A stretch of 12,147 nt of DNA from an uncultured Collinsella sp. GTDB lineage: Bacteria > Actinomycetota > Coriobacteriia > Coriobacteriales > Coriobacteriaceae. The stretch covers positions 1-12,147 of the forward strand of contig CAKTWK010000047.1 in the NCBI GenBank assembly GCA_934630735.1, written 5' to 3'. Shown here piece after piece: positions 4,924 through 11,454 of the stretch. The position numbers and the translations under genes were made by a program. The first letter of the stretch is position 1. Each line of letters begins with the position of its first letter. The notes under the pieces were generated by a model. That model searched no databases and was not told where the DNA came from. It worked only from the letters and a program-made list of their open reading frames with translations.

Positions 4924-6123
4924 CTAGCGCCTGTGGTGGCGCTCCTCCTTGCGCTCCTCGGCTGCCTGCTCCTCTTGTTTAAAGGCAGGGTCGTCGGGGG
5001 TTACCAGCTCGTCTTCGTGTGTGCGCTTGTTGTAATGGTGGCGCAGGACGGGCTCAAACAGATGCAGGTGCTTGGCGAAGGCAGCCGAGCCAATGGCGAG
5101 CACGACAAAGATGAGCACGCGCGTGGGCACCTCGACCTGATTGATCGCGGCGGCGCCGGCCGAAAGCATGATGCACCAGGCGTAGATGAGCAGCACGGCC
5201 TGCTTTTGGTTGTAACCCTCTTGGATCAGGCGGTGGTGGATGTGGCCCTTGTCGGCCTGTCCGATGCTAATGTGGGCGCGCTTGCGGCGCACGATGGCGC
5301 TGAACGTGTCGATGATGGGCACGCCTGCCACGATGAGCGGGATGATGAGTGAGGTGAGCGCGGCGGTGCGGCTCACGTTGAGCAGCGAGATGGAGCCCAA
5401 AGCGAAGCCCAACAGCAGTGACCCCGAGTCGCCCAAGAAGATGCTCGCGGGGTTGAAGTTGTAATGCAGAAAAGCCACGCACGAGCCAAAGAGCGCGATG
5501 GAGAGCGCAGCGGCGTCGATGCGGCCCGAAAGCATGGCCATCGTGAACATGGTGAACGATGCGATGCCGCAAATGCCCGTGGCCAGGCCGTCGAGGCCGT
5601 CGATGAGGTTGATGATGTTGGTGAACGCCACCAGGTAGACCACAGTGATGGGGTAGGCGAGCCAGCCGAGCATGATCTCGCCGGGGGTAAACGGGTTGAC
5701 GATGACGCCGATTTTAAGGCCGCCCACGCAGGCGATGAGTGCGGCGAGCACCTGGCCGGCCAGCTTTTGCTTGGGCTTGAGCTGGAAGACATCGTCGATC
5801 GCGCCGGTCGCAAAGATGACGGTAAAAGAAAGCGCAAGTATGGGGTAGCTGATGTGCAAGAGGGGATGAGGCACCAAAACGGGCGGCCAGCCCAGGTACC
5901 AGGTGCCTAGGATCTGCACAATGCAGGCGACGACGAGGCCCAAAAAGACCGCCGTGCCGCCCATGCGCGGGATGGGCTTGGTGTTGATGCGGCGCTTGGA
6001 GGGATAGTCGACGGCGTCGAGCTTAATCGCCAGGCGCTTGACCAGGGGCACCGTGAGAAAGGTCGTGATAAAGGCAGCGGCCGCCACGCATAAGTACGGT
6101 ATGAAGCTCGTGGATGAAGCCAT
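4924..6123 (-). CDS. Polyprenyl-phosphate N-acetylhexosamine-1-phosphate transferase (WecA/TagO type)
   Basis: A 399-residue polytopic membrane enzyme of the MraY/WecA/TagO family. It transfers a sugar-1-phosphate, usually GlcNAc-1-P from UDP-GlcNAc, to undecaprenyl phosphate as the first step of teichoic-acid-like or other envelope glycopolymers. Sequence support: PRMGG (52-56), the metal-binding AIDD (108-111), NLIDGLDGLATG (172-183), FLGDSGSLLLGF (229-240) and the cytoplasmic histidine motif GHIHHRL (293-299), set among about ten hydrophobic segments. The WecA/TagO branch is favoured over MraY by the NxxNxxDGxDGLA and HIHHRL forms. The last 35 residues form a charged cytoplasmic tail (EEQAAEERKEERHHRR). 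The acceptor polymer cannot be deduced, since no glycosyltransferases lie nearby. The ribosome site before 6123 is weak. Confidence 0.93.
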   Translation of the reverse strand: MASSTSFIPYLCVAAAAFITTFLTVPLVKRLAIKLDAVDYPSKRRINTKPIPRMGGTAVFLGLVVACIVQILGTWYLGWPPVLVPHPLLHISYPILALSFTVIFATGAIDDVFQLKPKQKLAGQVLAALIACVGGLKIGVIVNPFTPGEIMLGWLAYPITVVYLVAFTNIINLIDGLDGLATGICGIASFTMFTMAMLSGRIDAAALSIALFGSCVAFLHYNFNPASIFLGDSGSLLLGFALGSISLLNVSRTAALTSLIIPLIVAGVPIIDTFSAIVRRKRAHISIGQADKGHIHHRLIQEGYNQKQAVLLIYAWCIMLSAGAAAINQVEVPTRVLIFVVLAIGSAAFAKHLHLFEPVLRHHYNKRTHEDELVTPDDPAFKQEEQAAEERKEERHHRR

Positions 6124-6351
6124 GAATCGAAAACCGCCAAGCGTCGAAGGAAAAGGTCAAAGGGCGCTACGCGCAAAAGGGCATAGCTGACCCATGATAC
6201 TCGACCGAGGGGGTGCGGGGGTTTGCGCCGTGCGATTATCACGCGCTTACCAGATATTCGAGTGATGGTGGGGTTCTGCCGAGTGCCTTTTGGGAATCTT
6301 GGCGCGATTTGCAATGGCGATTTTCGGCAAAAGAAAACCACCCCCCACGTT

Positions 6352-6499
6352 ACGAAAATGAACCCACCTAAAACAGGTGGGTGCCCTCATCGACTGTTCC
6401 AGCGTCCTTAACAACGAAGGATACCTGTACTAAGTACGACTGTGTGGGCTCCCTAAATAAACGCGACGGTTCACCCAGTTGCTCCGCGGGGGGCGGAAT
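6352..6499 (-). ncRNA. Candidate structured minus-strand RNA, about 150 nt
   Basis: On the minus strand, TATGAT (6506-6511) can serve as -10, with transcription starting near 6499. The RNA would open with a hairpin of five GC-rich pairs (TCCGC/GCGGA, 6483-6497) presenting a CCCCC loop. It continues through two small hairpins (GTAC/GTAC at 6427-6437; TCCTT/AAGGA at 6405-6421). It would end at the hairpin 6362-6382 followed by TCATTTTCG. In addition, CACCCA next to the terminator can pair with TGGGTG near 6473-6478, which would compete with the terminator. 6S, tmRNA, SRP and RNase P signatures were looked for and not found, and the type is unknown. Confidence 0.4.
6362..6382 (-). terminator. 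Intrinsic terminator reading on the minus strand
   Basis: ACCCACCT and AGGTGGGT form a perfect 8-bp stem with a five-base loop. On the minus strand it is followed by TCATTTTCG, whereas on the plus strand the following bases are not T-rich. The direction therefore points to minus-strand transcripts arriving from about 6500. Confidence 0.6.
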
Positions 6500-6536
6500 A
6501 CCTACATCATAAAGCGGCACTTTGTTGATTCCAGTC

Positions 6537-6565
6537 TTGACATTACAAAAATCGTGTCGGACGAT
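6537..6565 (+). promoter_or_regulatory. Promoter of the radical SAM gene
   Basis: A perfect -35 TTGACA at 6537-6542 and a GACGAT -10-like hexamer at 6560-6565 are separated by 17 bp. The predicted start near 6572 leaves a leader of about 77 nt before the ATG at 6649. The promoter is divergent from the candidate minus-strand RNA promoter at 6506-6511. Confidence 0.55.
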
Positions 6566-6648
6566 TACGGCGCCTTGGGCTCGAGCCGTCTGTGCGGTCG
6601 GTCCTTTTGCGTTTGAGCTGCCGAATCGTTGTTTTGGAGCATGTTTTT

Positions 6649-7587
6649 ATGCCGACGTCGTTGACCGAACTTTTTTCGCCCGCCTGCCATTTGTGTCCAC
6701 GCTGTTGCGGAGCGGCACGCGACGAGGGCGCGCGTGGCGTGTGCGGCGCCGACGACACGCTTAAGGTCGCCCGCGCGGCGCTCCATATGTGGGAGGAGCC
6801 ACCCATTTCGGGTGAGGCCGGCTCGGGCACGATTTTCTTTAGCGGCTGTTCGCTCAAATGCGTCTACTGCCAAAACCACGAGATCTCGACGGGCAATTTT
6901 GGGCTTGAGATTACGCCCCAGCGTTTGGTTGAGATTATGCTGGAGTTGCAGGACCAGGGCGCCAACAACATCAACCTGGTGACTGCGACGCATTATGCTC
7001 ACTTACTGCCGGCCGCGATTGCCGCAGCGCGGGAGCGCGGGCTGGACATCCCGATCGTCTACAACACGAGCGGCTATGAGCGGGCGAGTGCCGTGGCTGC
7101 CCTGGGTGACCTGGTTGATGTGTGGCTCACCGACTTTAAATATGCCGATGCCGGGCTTGCGCAGTCGCTCTCTCATATTAAGGATTACCAACGCGTGGCC
7201 GTGTCGGGCCTGGCACAGATGGCGCGCGAGATCGAGCGTCGCGGGGGCGAGCTGGTGGACAACGAGGGGCTCATGAAGCGCGGCATCATCGTGCGCCACC
7301 TGGTGCTTCCGGGCCATGCGGACGATTCGTGCCGCGTGCTGGACCTGGTGTGGCAGACGGTGGGCGACGTGCCGATTTCGGTCATGAACCAGTACACGCC
7401 CAATGCGCTCATGCGCGAGCAAGGCGGCGAGTTGGCACGCGCCGTGACGCGCGAGGAGTACGAGCAGGTGCTCGACCATGCCGACGACCTGGGCTTTACG
7501 ACGATGTTCTGGCAAGAGGGCGGCGCGGTAGACGAGAGCTTCACCCCGGCGTTCGACACCACCGGTGTTCTTACTAGTGCAAAGTAG
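6649..7587 (+). CDS. Radical SAM protein, PflX-like (pyruvate formate-lyase activase-related)
   Basis: A 312-residue cytoplasmic iron-sulfur protein. The radical SAM motif is FSGCSLKCVYCQNHEIS, with Cys67, Cys71 and Cys74 in CxxxCxxC spacing to hold the 4Fe-4S cluster that cleaves S-adenosylmethionine. An N-terminal cysteine group (CHLCPRCCGAARDEGARGVCG, residues 13-33) is typical of the PflX branch and may bind a second metal site. Further family segments are NINLVTATHY, VWLTDFKYAD, RHLVLPGH and ISVMNQYTPN. Members are called glycyl-radical-enzyme-activase-like, but the substrate is not established, and no glycyl radical enzyme is next to it here. The start at 6649 follows TTGGAG at 6634-6639. 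An in-frame upstream ATG at 6592 is less likely. Confidence 0.87.
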   Translation: MPTSLTELFSPACHLCPRCCGAARDEGARGVCGADDTLKVARAALHMWEEPPISGEAGSGTIFFSGCSLKCVYCQNHEISTGNFGLEITPQRLVEIMLELQDQGANNINLVTATHYAHLLPAAIAAARERGLDIPIVYNTSGYERASAVAALGDLVDVWLTDFKYADAGLAQSLSHIKDYQRVAVSGLAQMAREIERRGGELVDNEGLMKRGIIVRHLVLPGHADDSCRVLDLVWQTVGDVPISVMNQYTPNALMREQGGELARAVTREEYEQVLDHADDLGFTTMFWQEGGAVDESFTPAFDTTGVLTSAK

Positions 7588-7595
7588 TGCGTTTG

Positions 7596-7634
7596 CCGAT
7601 GATTTTTTAATCTCCGCCCCAGAAAAATCATCGG
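7596..7634. terminator. 12-bp hairpin after the radical SAM gene
   Basis: CCGATGATTTTT (7596-7607) and AAAAATCATCGG (7623-7634) are perfect inverted repeats around a 15-base loop, starting 8 bp after the stop codon. The A/T pairs are at the loop end and no T-run follows, so it is not a textbook terminator. It may be a processed 3' end or a protein-binding site. Confidence 0.45.
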
Positions 7635-7696
7635 GAGGATCGCTTGCTCGAAAAGTAGTCAAAAAGCCCCGTCCCAAAAAGACTGGGTATTGGGCG

Positions 7697-7724
7697 TTGA
7701 CAGTTGGCGAGCCGTAGGTAAAAT
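7697..7724 (+). promoter_or_regulatory. Promoter of tRNA-Ala
   Basis: TTGACA (7697-7702) and TAAAAT (7719-7724) are separated by 16 bp, giving a start near 7731, about seven bases before the mature tRNA. This is the strongest consensus promoter in the window, as expected for a stable RNA gene. Confidence 0.75.
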
Positions 7725-7737
7725 ATCAACTTGTCCT

Positions 7738-7813
7738 GGGGACGTAGCTCAGTTGGGAGAGCGCTGCCGTCGCATGGCAGAGGCCGAGGGTTCGACTCCC
7801 TTCGTCTCCACCA
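7738..7813 (+). tRNA. tRNA-Ala (anticodon CGC)
   Basis: A complete 76-nt cloverleaf with encoded CCA. The acceptor GGGGACG (7738-7744) pairs with CGTCTCC (7803-7809). The D arm GCTC/GAGC is at 7747-7762. The anticodon stem CTGCC/GGCAG (7764-7780) holds the loop GTCGCAT, giving anticodon CGC at 7771-7773, which reads the alanine codon GCG. The variable loop is AGGCC, and the T arm GAGGG/CCCTT carries TTCGACT. The G3·U70 wobble pair, the main alanine identity element, is present (G7740 with T7807), and the discriminator is A. A strong promoter precedes the gene and a terminator follows. Confidence 0.97.
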
Positions 7814-7824
7814 TTGGATTTGAT

Positions 7825-7856
7825 AAGCCGCTGACATTGTGTCGGCGGCTTTTTTT
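7825..7856 (+). terminator. Intrinsic terminator of tRNA-Ala
   Basis: AAGCCGCTGAC (7825-7835) pairs with GTCGGCGGCTT (7841-7851), including one G·U pair, around loop ATTGT. T7850-7856 follow. It ends only 19 bp before the start of the next gene. Confidence 0.9.
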
Positions 7857-7875
7857 AAAAAGAAAGGGCTGAACT

Positions 7876-8319
7876 ATGGCCGAGCTTGAGTCCCAACCAT
7901 TGTCTGACGAGGAGCGCGCCGAGTTGGAAGAGCTCCGCGCCGAGAAGGCTCGTCGCGTGGCCCAGGAAGAGGCACGCCGCGAGCGTGAGGAGCTGGCCGC
8001 CCTGCGTGCCGAGCGCGCGAAGGCTGAGGAGGCCGCTGCGAAGGTTGCATCCAAGCCCGCGCCCAAGCCCGCGCCTGCGCCCAAGCCCGCCGCACCCAAA
8101 CCTCAGCCTAAAAAAGCCGCTCGTCCCAAGTCCGTCGAGCCCAAACCGAGCCGTGACGAGATGACCTTTGCCCAGCGCATGGTCACCTCCAAGGAGCCTA
8201 CGGGCGAGAACGAGATCCCTGGGATGGCGCCGGCTCAAAAAATCATCATTGTCCTTGCCCTCATCGCGTTTGTCATCTTTATGGGCTACACGATCCTGAC
8301 CAGCATGGGCCTGCTCTAG
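7876..8319 (+). CDS. Hypothetical coiled-coil, tail-anchored membrane protein
   Basis: A 147-residue protein without a recognised family. Residues about 10-57 are a highly charged Glu/Arg/Ala helix likely to form a coiled coil. Residues 58-92 are a Pro/Ala/Lys-rich spacer with repeated PAPKP units, basic enough to contact RNA, DNA or cell wall. Residues 93-120 form a short linker, and 122-144 are a single hydrophobic segment (KIIIVLALIAFVIFMGYTI) close to the C-terminus. With no signal peptide, the protein should be anchored by its tail with the charged domain in the cytoplasm. An AAAGGG ribosome site precedes the ATG. The start is 20 bp after the tRNA terminator, so expression probably depends on read-through or a promoter embedded in that hairpin. 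Confidence 0.75.
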   Translation: MAELESQPLSDEERAELEELRAEKARRVAQEEARREREELAALRAERAKAEEAAAKVASKPAPKPAPAPKPAAPKPQPKKAARPKSVEPKPSRDEMTFAQRMVTSKEPTGENEIPGMAPAQKIIIVLALIAFVIFMGYTILTSMGLL

Positions 8320-8403
8320 CCAATTCGCGCCGGGTGCCATGCCCGAACACTCTGCCCTTTTCCAACCCTCAACCTCTGCACAACGCATCCGAAAGGTCGC
8401 CCC

Positions 8404-9909
8404 ATGGCTTTGACCGACATCTCGCATCCCACCGATATTGCAATGCTCACCGATCTGTACGAGCTCACTATGGCCCAGGGCCTGTGGGAGAGCGGCAAGG
8501 CCAATGAGCAGGGTTGTTTTACCGCGTTTTACCGCGACCATCCTTTTGGCAGCGCCTATGCCGTCATGTGCGGCACCGCCGAACTGCCCGAGCTGGTCGA
8601 GAATCTGCGCTTTACGCCCGAGGACATCGACTACCTCGCCTCGCTCCAGGCCCCGGCCGGCGGCGCGATGTTCAAGCCTGGATTCCTCGACTACCTGCGC
8701 GATTTTCGTGCGCATGTAAACATCGACGCCGTGCCCGAGGGCGAGCTCGTCTTTCCGCGCGAGCCCATGGTTCGCGTCACCGGCCCCGCGCTGGAGTGCC
8801 AGCTGCTCGAGACGGCGCTGCTCAACATCGTTGGGTTCCAGACGCTTGTCGCCACCAAGACGGCGCGCGTGGTGCTGGCGGCGGACGGCCGTCCCGTTGC
8901 CGAGTTCGGCCTGCGCCGCGCTCAGGGTCCCGATGGCGGCTTGGCCGTCGCGCGCGCGAGCTACGTTGCCGGCTGCTCCTCTACGTCCAATGTGCTCGCC
9001 GGCCGCCGCTACGGTATTCCCGTCTTTGGCACGCATGCGCACAGCTGGGTGATGAGCTTCGATTCCGAGCTCGAGGCCTTCCGCGCCTTTGCCAAGACGA
9101 GCCCCAAGAACTGTACGCTGCTCATCGACACCTATGACGTGCGCGAGGGCTGTGAACATGCCATTACGGTTGCCAAGGAGATGGAAGCGGTGGGCGAGCG
9201 CCTGTCGGCCATTCGCATCGACTCCGGCGACCTCGCCAAGCTCTCAAAGTATGTGCGCGGCCGTTTTGATGCCGAGGGCCTGCCCTATGTGGGAATCTCG
9301 GTTTCTAACGATTTGGATGAGTACACGATTCAGTCCCTGCTCGACCAGGGCGCGCCCATCGACAGCTTTGGCGTGGGCACCAAACTCGCGACCTGCTACG
9401 ATCAGCCTGCGCTGGGCGGCGTGTACAAGCTTTCGGCCCGTCGTGCGAGCGACGCGGAGCCGTGGACGCCGGTGGTGAAGCTTTCCGAGCAGCCCTACAA
9501 GCGCACGATCCCCGGCGTGCAGCGCGTGCGCCGCTATTACGACGGCTTTGGCGGCCCGGTCTGCGACATGATCTATGACGAGGACCATCTGGCAGGGGAG
9601 GGCGCTGCGCGCGGCAATACCCTCGTGGCCGTGAACGATGCCGCTTTGGTGACCGATGTGTCCGAGCTCGAGTATCGTGAGCTGCTGGTGCCGATCGTGC
9701 GCGATGGCGGTGCGGTGGCTCCGCGTGAGAGCATCGAGGACGCGCGCGAGCGCTGTGCCTGGGCACTCGATCATCTGGACGCGGCTTTCAAGCGCTTCCT
9801 GTATCCGCAGACCTACGTGGTGGGTATGGAACAAGGCCTGGCCCAGGTGCGCGACGAGCTCGTGCGCAAGAACATGGCCGCGGCATCCGCCTTCCCCTGG
9901 GCAAAATGA
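8404..9909 (+). CDS. pncB: Nicotinate phosphoribosyltransferase
   Basis: A 501-residue cytoplasmic enzyme of NAD salvage that joins nicotinic acid with PRPP, aided by ATP hydrolysis, to give nicotinate mononucleotide. Motifs: the N-terminal MLTDLYELTMAQGLW (14-28), EFGLRRAQGPDGG with ASYVAGCSSTSN (167-196), GTHAHSW (209-215) containing the region of the phosphorylated histidine, IRIDSGDL (270-277) and FGVGTKL (322-328), which bind the phosphoribosyl moiety. Length fits the longer Gram-positive/actinobacterial form. The start is supported by GAAAGG (8391-8396) seven bases before ATG. The gene stands alone, 84 bp after the tail-anchored protein gene and 103 bp before proB, with a GGGGAC-type hairpin just after its stop. 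Confidence 0.95.
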   Translation: MALTDISHPTDIAMLTDLYELTMAQGLWESGKANEQGCFTAFYRDHPFGSAYAVMCGTAELPELVENLRFTPEDIDYLASLQAPAGGAMFKPGFLDYLRDFRAHVNIDAVPEGELVFPREPMVRVTGPALECQLLETALLNIVGFQTLVATKTARVVLAADGRPVAEFGLRRAQGPDGGLAVARASYVAGCSSTSNVLAGRRYGIPVFGTHAHSWVMSFDSELEAFRAFAKTSPKNCTLLIDTYDVREGCEHAITVAKEMEAVGERLSAIRIDSGDLAKLSKYVRGRFDAEGLPYVGISVSNDLDEYTIQSLLDQGAPIDSFGVGTKLATCYDQPALGGVYKLSARRASDAEPWTPVVKLSEQPYKRTIPGVQRVRRYYDGFGGPVCDMIYDEDHLAGEGAARGNTLVAVNDAALVTDVSELEYRELLVPIVRDGGAVAPRESIEDARERCAWALDHLDAAFKRFLYPQTYVVGMEQGLAQVRDELVRKNMAAASAFPWAK

Positions 9910-9916
9910 TCCGAAG

Positions 9917-9951
9917 GGGACGGAGAAAAACGAATCATATTCGTCCGTCCC
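9917..9951. terminator. GGGGAC-type hairpin between pncB and proB
   Basis: GGGACGGA (9917-9924) pairs with TCCGTCCC (9944-9951), and CGAAT (9931-9935) pairs with ATTCG (9939-9943). A six-base A-rich bulge lies on one side. No T-run follows on the plus strand. It shares the GGGGAC core with the repeats at 453-3438 and 11404-11454 and may be a relative of them or a weak 3' end for pncB. Confidence 0.45.
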
Positions 9952-10012
9952 GCACCAGGTGCCCCGGCTGCCCCAGCTCGCCCGCCCGCTCAACATTCGA
10001 TTGGTTTGACGT

Positions 10013-11140
10013 ATGACGATTTCTTATAAAACGATGGTGGTAAAGATCGGTTCGTCCACGGTGGTGGGCGCCGACGGCAAGGTCAACCGCGCGTTTATCG
10101 GTGGCCTGGCCGATCAGGCCGCGGCCCTGCGCAAGCTCGGCTGGCGCTTGGTCGTGGTGAGCTCCGGCGCCATTGCCTGCGGTTATCCCGTGCTGGGCTT
10201 CGACCGCAAACCGGTCGGCGATCTGCCGAGCCTGCAGGCATGCGCTTCGGCCGGCCAGTGCATCATCTCGTCGGCCTACGACGAGGAGTTCCATGCGCGT
10301 GACCTACTCACCTCGCTCGTGCTGCTCACGCGCCACGACACGGCGCGCCGTACGTCCTACCTGCATGCGCGCGACGCCCTTCTGCGCCTGGTGGAGCTGG
10401 GCGTGGTGCCGGTCGTCAACGAAAACGACACCGTTACCGTCGACGAGATCAAGTTCGGCGACAACGATACGCTCGCGGCCCTCGTGAGCTGCTTAGTTTC
10501 AGCGGACCTGTGCGTGACGCTTTCGGACATCGATGGCCTCTACACCGCCAATCCGCACGAGGACCCGACGGCCGAGTTTATCCCGGTCGTGCGCAAAATC
10601 GATGCCAAGATTATTGCCTCGGCGGGCGATTCTTCGACCTCGGTGGGCACCGGCGGCATGATCACCAAGATCCGCGCGAGCCGCATTCTGATGACGGCGG
10701 GCATTCAGAGCGTGATTTGCTCGGGCGAGGAGCCCGATGCGCTCGTGCGCCTGGCCCGTGGCGAGAGCGTGGGAACCCTGTTCGATCCGCCGGCGGAGCG
10801 CCTGGACATTGCGCCGCGCAAGCTGTGGATCGCGCTGGGTGACAAGGCGCACGGCTCGGTGACGGTCGATGATGGCGCCGCGAAGGCGCTGGTCAGCCGC
10901 GGTTCGTCGTTGCTCGCGGTGGGTATTCGCCAGGTCGATGGCCAGTTTGCCGAGGGCGATGTGCTCGACGTGTGCGACCCGAGCGGTATGGTCGTCGCCC
11001 GCGGTATCGCCGAGGCCGATTCGGACGTGCTGGAGCTTGCAGCCGGACGCCGCCAGGATCAGATTGCCGGCAACCGCCTGCTGGCAGACCTGGCCGAAAA
11101 GCCCGCGATCCATAGGGACAACTTGATTGTATTTGCTTAG
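10013..11140 (+). CDS. proB: Glutamate 5-kinase
   Basis: A 375-residue cytoplasmic enzyme that phosphorylates glutamate to gamma-glutamyl phosphate, the first and usually proline-inhibited step of proline synthesis. The amino-acid-kinase domain spans about residues 5-260: VVKIGSSTVV (9-18), VSSGAIACG (49-57), NENDTVTVDEIKFGDND (136-152), LSDIDGLYTANP (170-181) and GTGGMITK (212-219). A PUA domain follows (about 268-350), as in the long bacterial form. No clear Shine-Dalgarno sequence stands before 10013, and the only other early in-frame ATG (10034) has none either, so translation may start poorly. proA, the usual partner, is not immediately downstream. Confidence 0.95.
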   Translation: MTISYKTMVVKIGSSTVVGADGKVNRAFIGGLADQAAALRKLGWRLVVVSSGAIACGYPVLGFDRKPVGDLPSLQACASAGQCIISSAYDEEFHARDLLTSLVLLTRHDTARRTSYLHARDALLRLVELGVVPVVNENDTVTVDEIKFGDNDTLAALVSCLVSADLCVTLSDIDGLYTANPHEDPTAEFIPVVRKIDAKIIASAGDSSTSVGTGGMITKIRASRILMTAGIQSVICSGEEPDALVRLARGESVGTLFDPPAERLDIAPRKLWIALGDKAHGSVTVDDGAAKALVSRGSSLLAVGIRQVDGQFAEGDVLDVCDPSGMVVARGIAEADSDVLELAAGRRQDQIAGNRLLADLAEKPAIHRDNLIVFA

Positions 11141-11175
11141 GCTTCGACGCCGGGCGCCTTCGATCTGCAATGTAC

Positions 11176-11209
11176 GCGGGGTGAAATTATCAGGGTATCT
11201 TTGCCCCGC
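11176..11209. other. GC inverted repeat after proB
   Basis: GCGGGG (11176-11181) and CCCCGC (11204-11209) flank a 22-base AT-richer loop, about 35 bp downstream of the proB stop. No T-run follows. It could be a 3' end structure for proB, but a six-pair stem with a long loop is weak. Confidence 0.3.
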
Positions 11210-11231
11210 CGCGCTCATGTCCGACCTGGTT

Positions 11232-11391
11232 GCCACGAAAACGGCCCATCTACTACGTTTAATGGGATATCGGTGACCACACCAAGAAATGCAAAAAGAA
11301 AACCGCAGGTAGAACGCCTGCGGTTTTCTCAATTTGCGGTATGTGGTCGGGCCATGCGCATGAAACGTAGTAGATGGGCCGGTTTCGTGGC
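11232..11391. repeat. 160-bp nested palindromic element
   Basis: Outer arms 11232-11264 and 11359-11391 are reverse complements at 31 of 33 positions and contain GGCCCATCTACTACGTTT and its complement. Inside lie GACCACA (11275-11281) opposite TGTGGTC (11342-11348). At the centre is a perfect 12-bp hairpin, GAAAACCGCAGG (11298-11309) with CCTGCGGTTTTC (11317-11328), flanked by A-rich and T-rich bases as in a bidirectional terminator. The element could fold as one long cruciform or RNA hairpin. Neither reading strand has a credible gene. It lies between convergent proB and the iminopeptidase-like gene. A non-autonomous mobile element or an intergenic mosaic repeat are both possible. Confidence 0.85.
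11298..11328. terminator. Central bidirectional terminator-like hairpin
   Basis: A perfect 12-bp stem with seven-base loop TAGAACG, preceded by GCAAAAAGAAAA and followed by TTTTCTCAATTT. Both strands thus offer a GC stem with a U-rich exit, which suits the space between the convergent proB and hydrolase genes. Confidence 0.65.
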
Positions 11392-11403
11392 GAAGGGCAT
11401 CAT

Positions 11404-11454
11404 CCGGCACTTGGGGACGTTCCTTTTGTGCCGGCAGGTGGGGACACTCCTTTG
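11404..11454. repeat. Two GGGGAC...CCTTTTG-type repeat units
   Basis: CCGGCAC (11404-11410) and GTGCCGG (11428-11434) enclose TTGGGGACGTTCCTTTT. A second, shorter unit GGTGGGGACACTCCTTTG follows and ends directly at the stop codon of the minus-strand hydrolase gene. The core GGGGAC...CCTTTG is shared with the loop region of the 41-bp palindromes at 453-3438. Confidence 0.55.

Larger units (their letters stand above)
6124..6648. other. Non-coding region between divergent genes
   Basis: About 525 bp without a credible gene. 6124-6340, upstream of the wecA/tagO-like gene, shows no clear promoter and only out-of-frame extensions of neighbours. 6352-6511 looks like a minus-strand RNA with its own promoter and terminator, and 6537-6565 is a promoter for the radical SAM gene. 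These are listed separately. Confidence 0.6.

Noticed and set aside
6352..6499. 6S, 6C, tmRNA or SRP RNA identity for the minus-strand candidate
   Set aside because: The C-rich first loop recalls 6C RNA, but a second C-rich hairpin is lacking. The terminal pairing of 6S, the tRNA-like ends of tmRNA and the SRP GGAAG motif were not found.
7628..7837. Minus-strand frame with a RRRESNPRPLPCDGSALPTE-like peptide
   Set aside because: This is the antisense of tRNA-Ala. The RESNPRP peptide is a well-known false protein prediction arising opposite tRNA genes.
7855..9159. 434-codon minus-strand frame
   Set aside because: It lies antisense to the tail-anchored protein and pncB genes. Both of those have proper starts and, for pncB, clear family motifs; the antisense peptide has low-complexity Arg/Gly/His composition.
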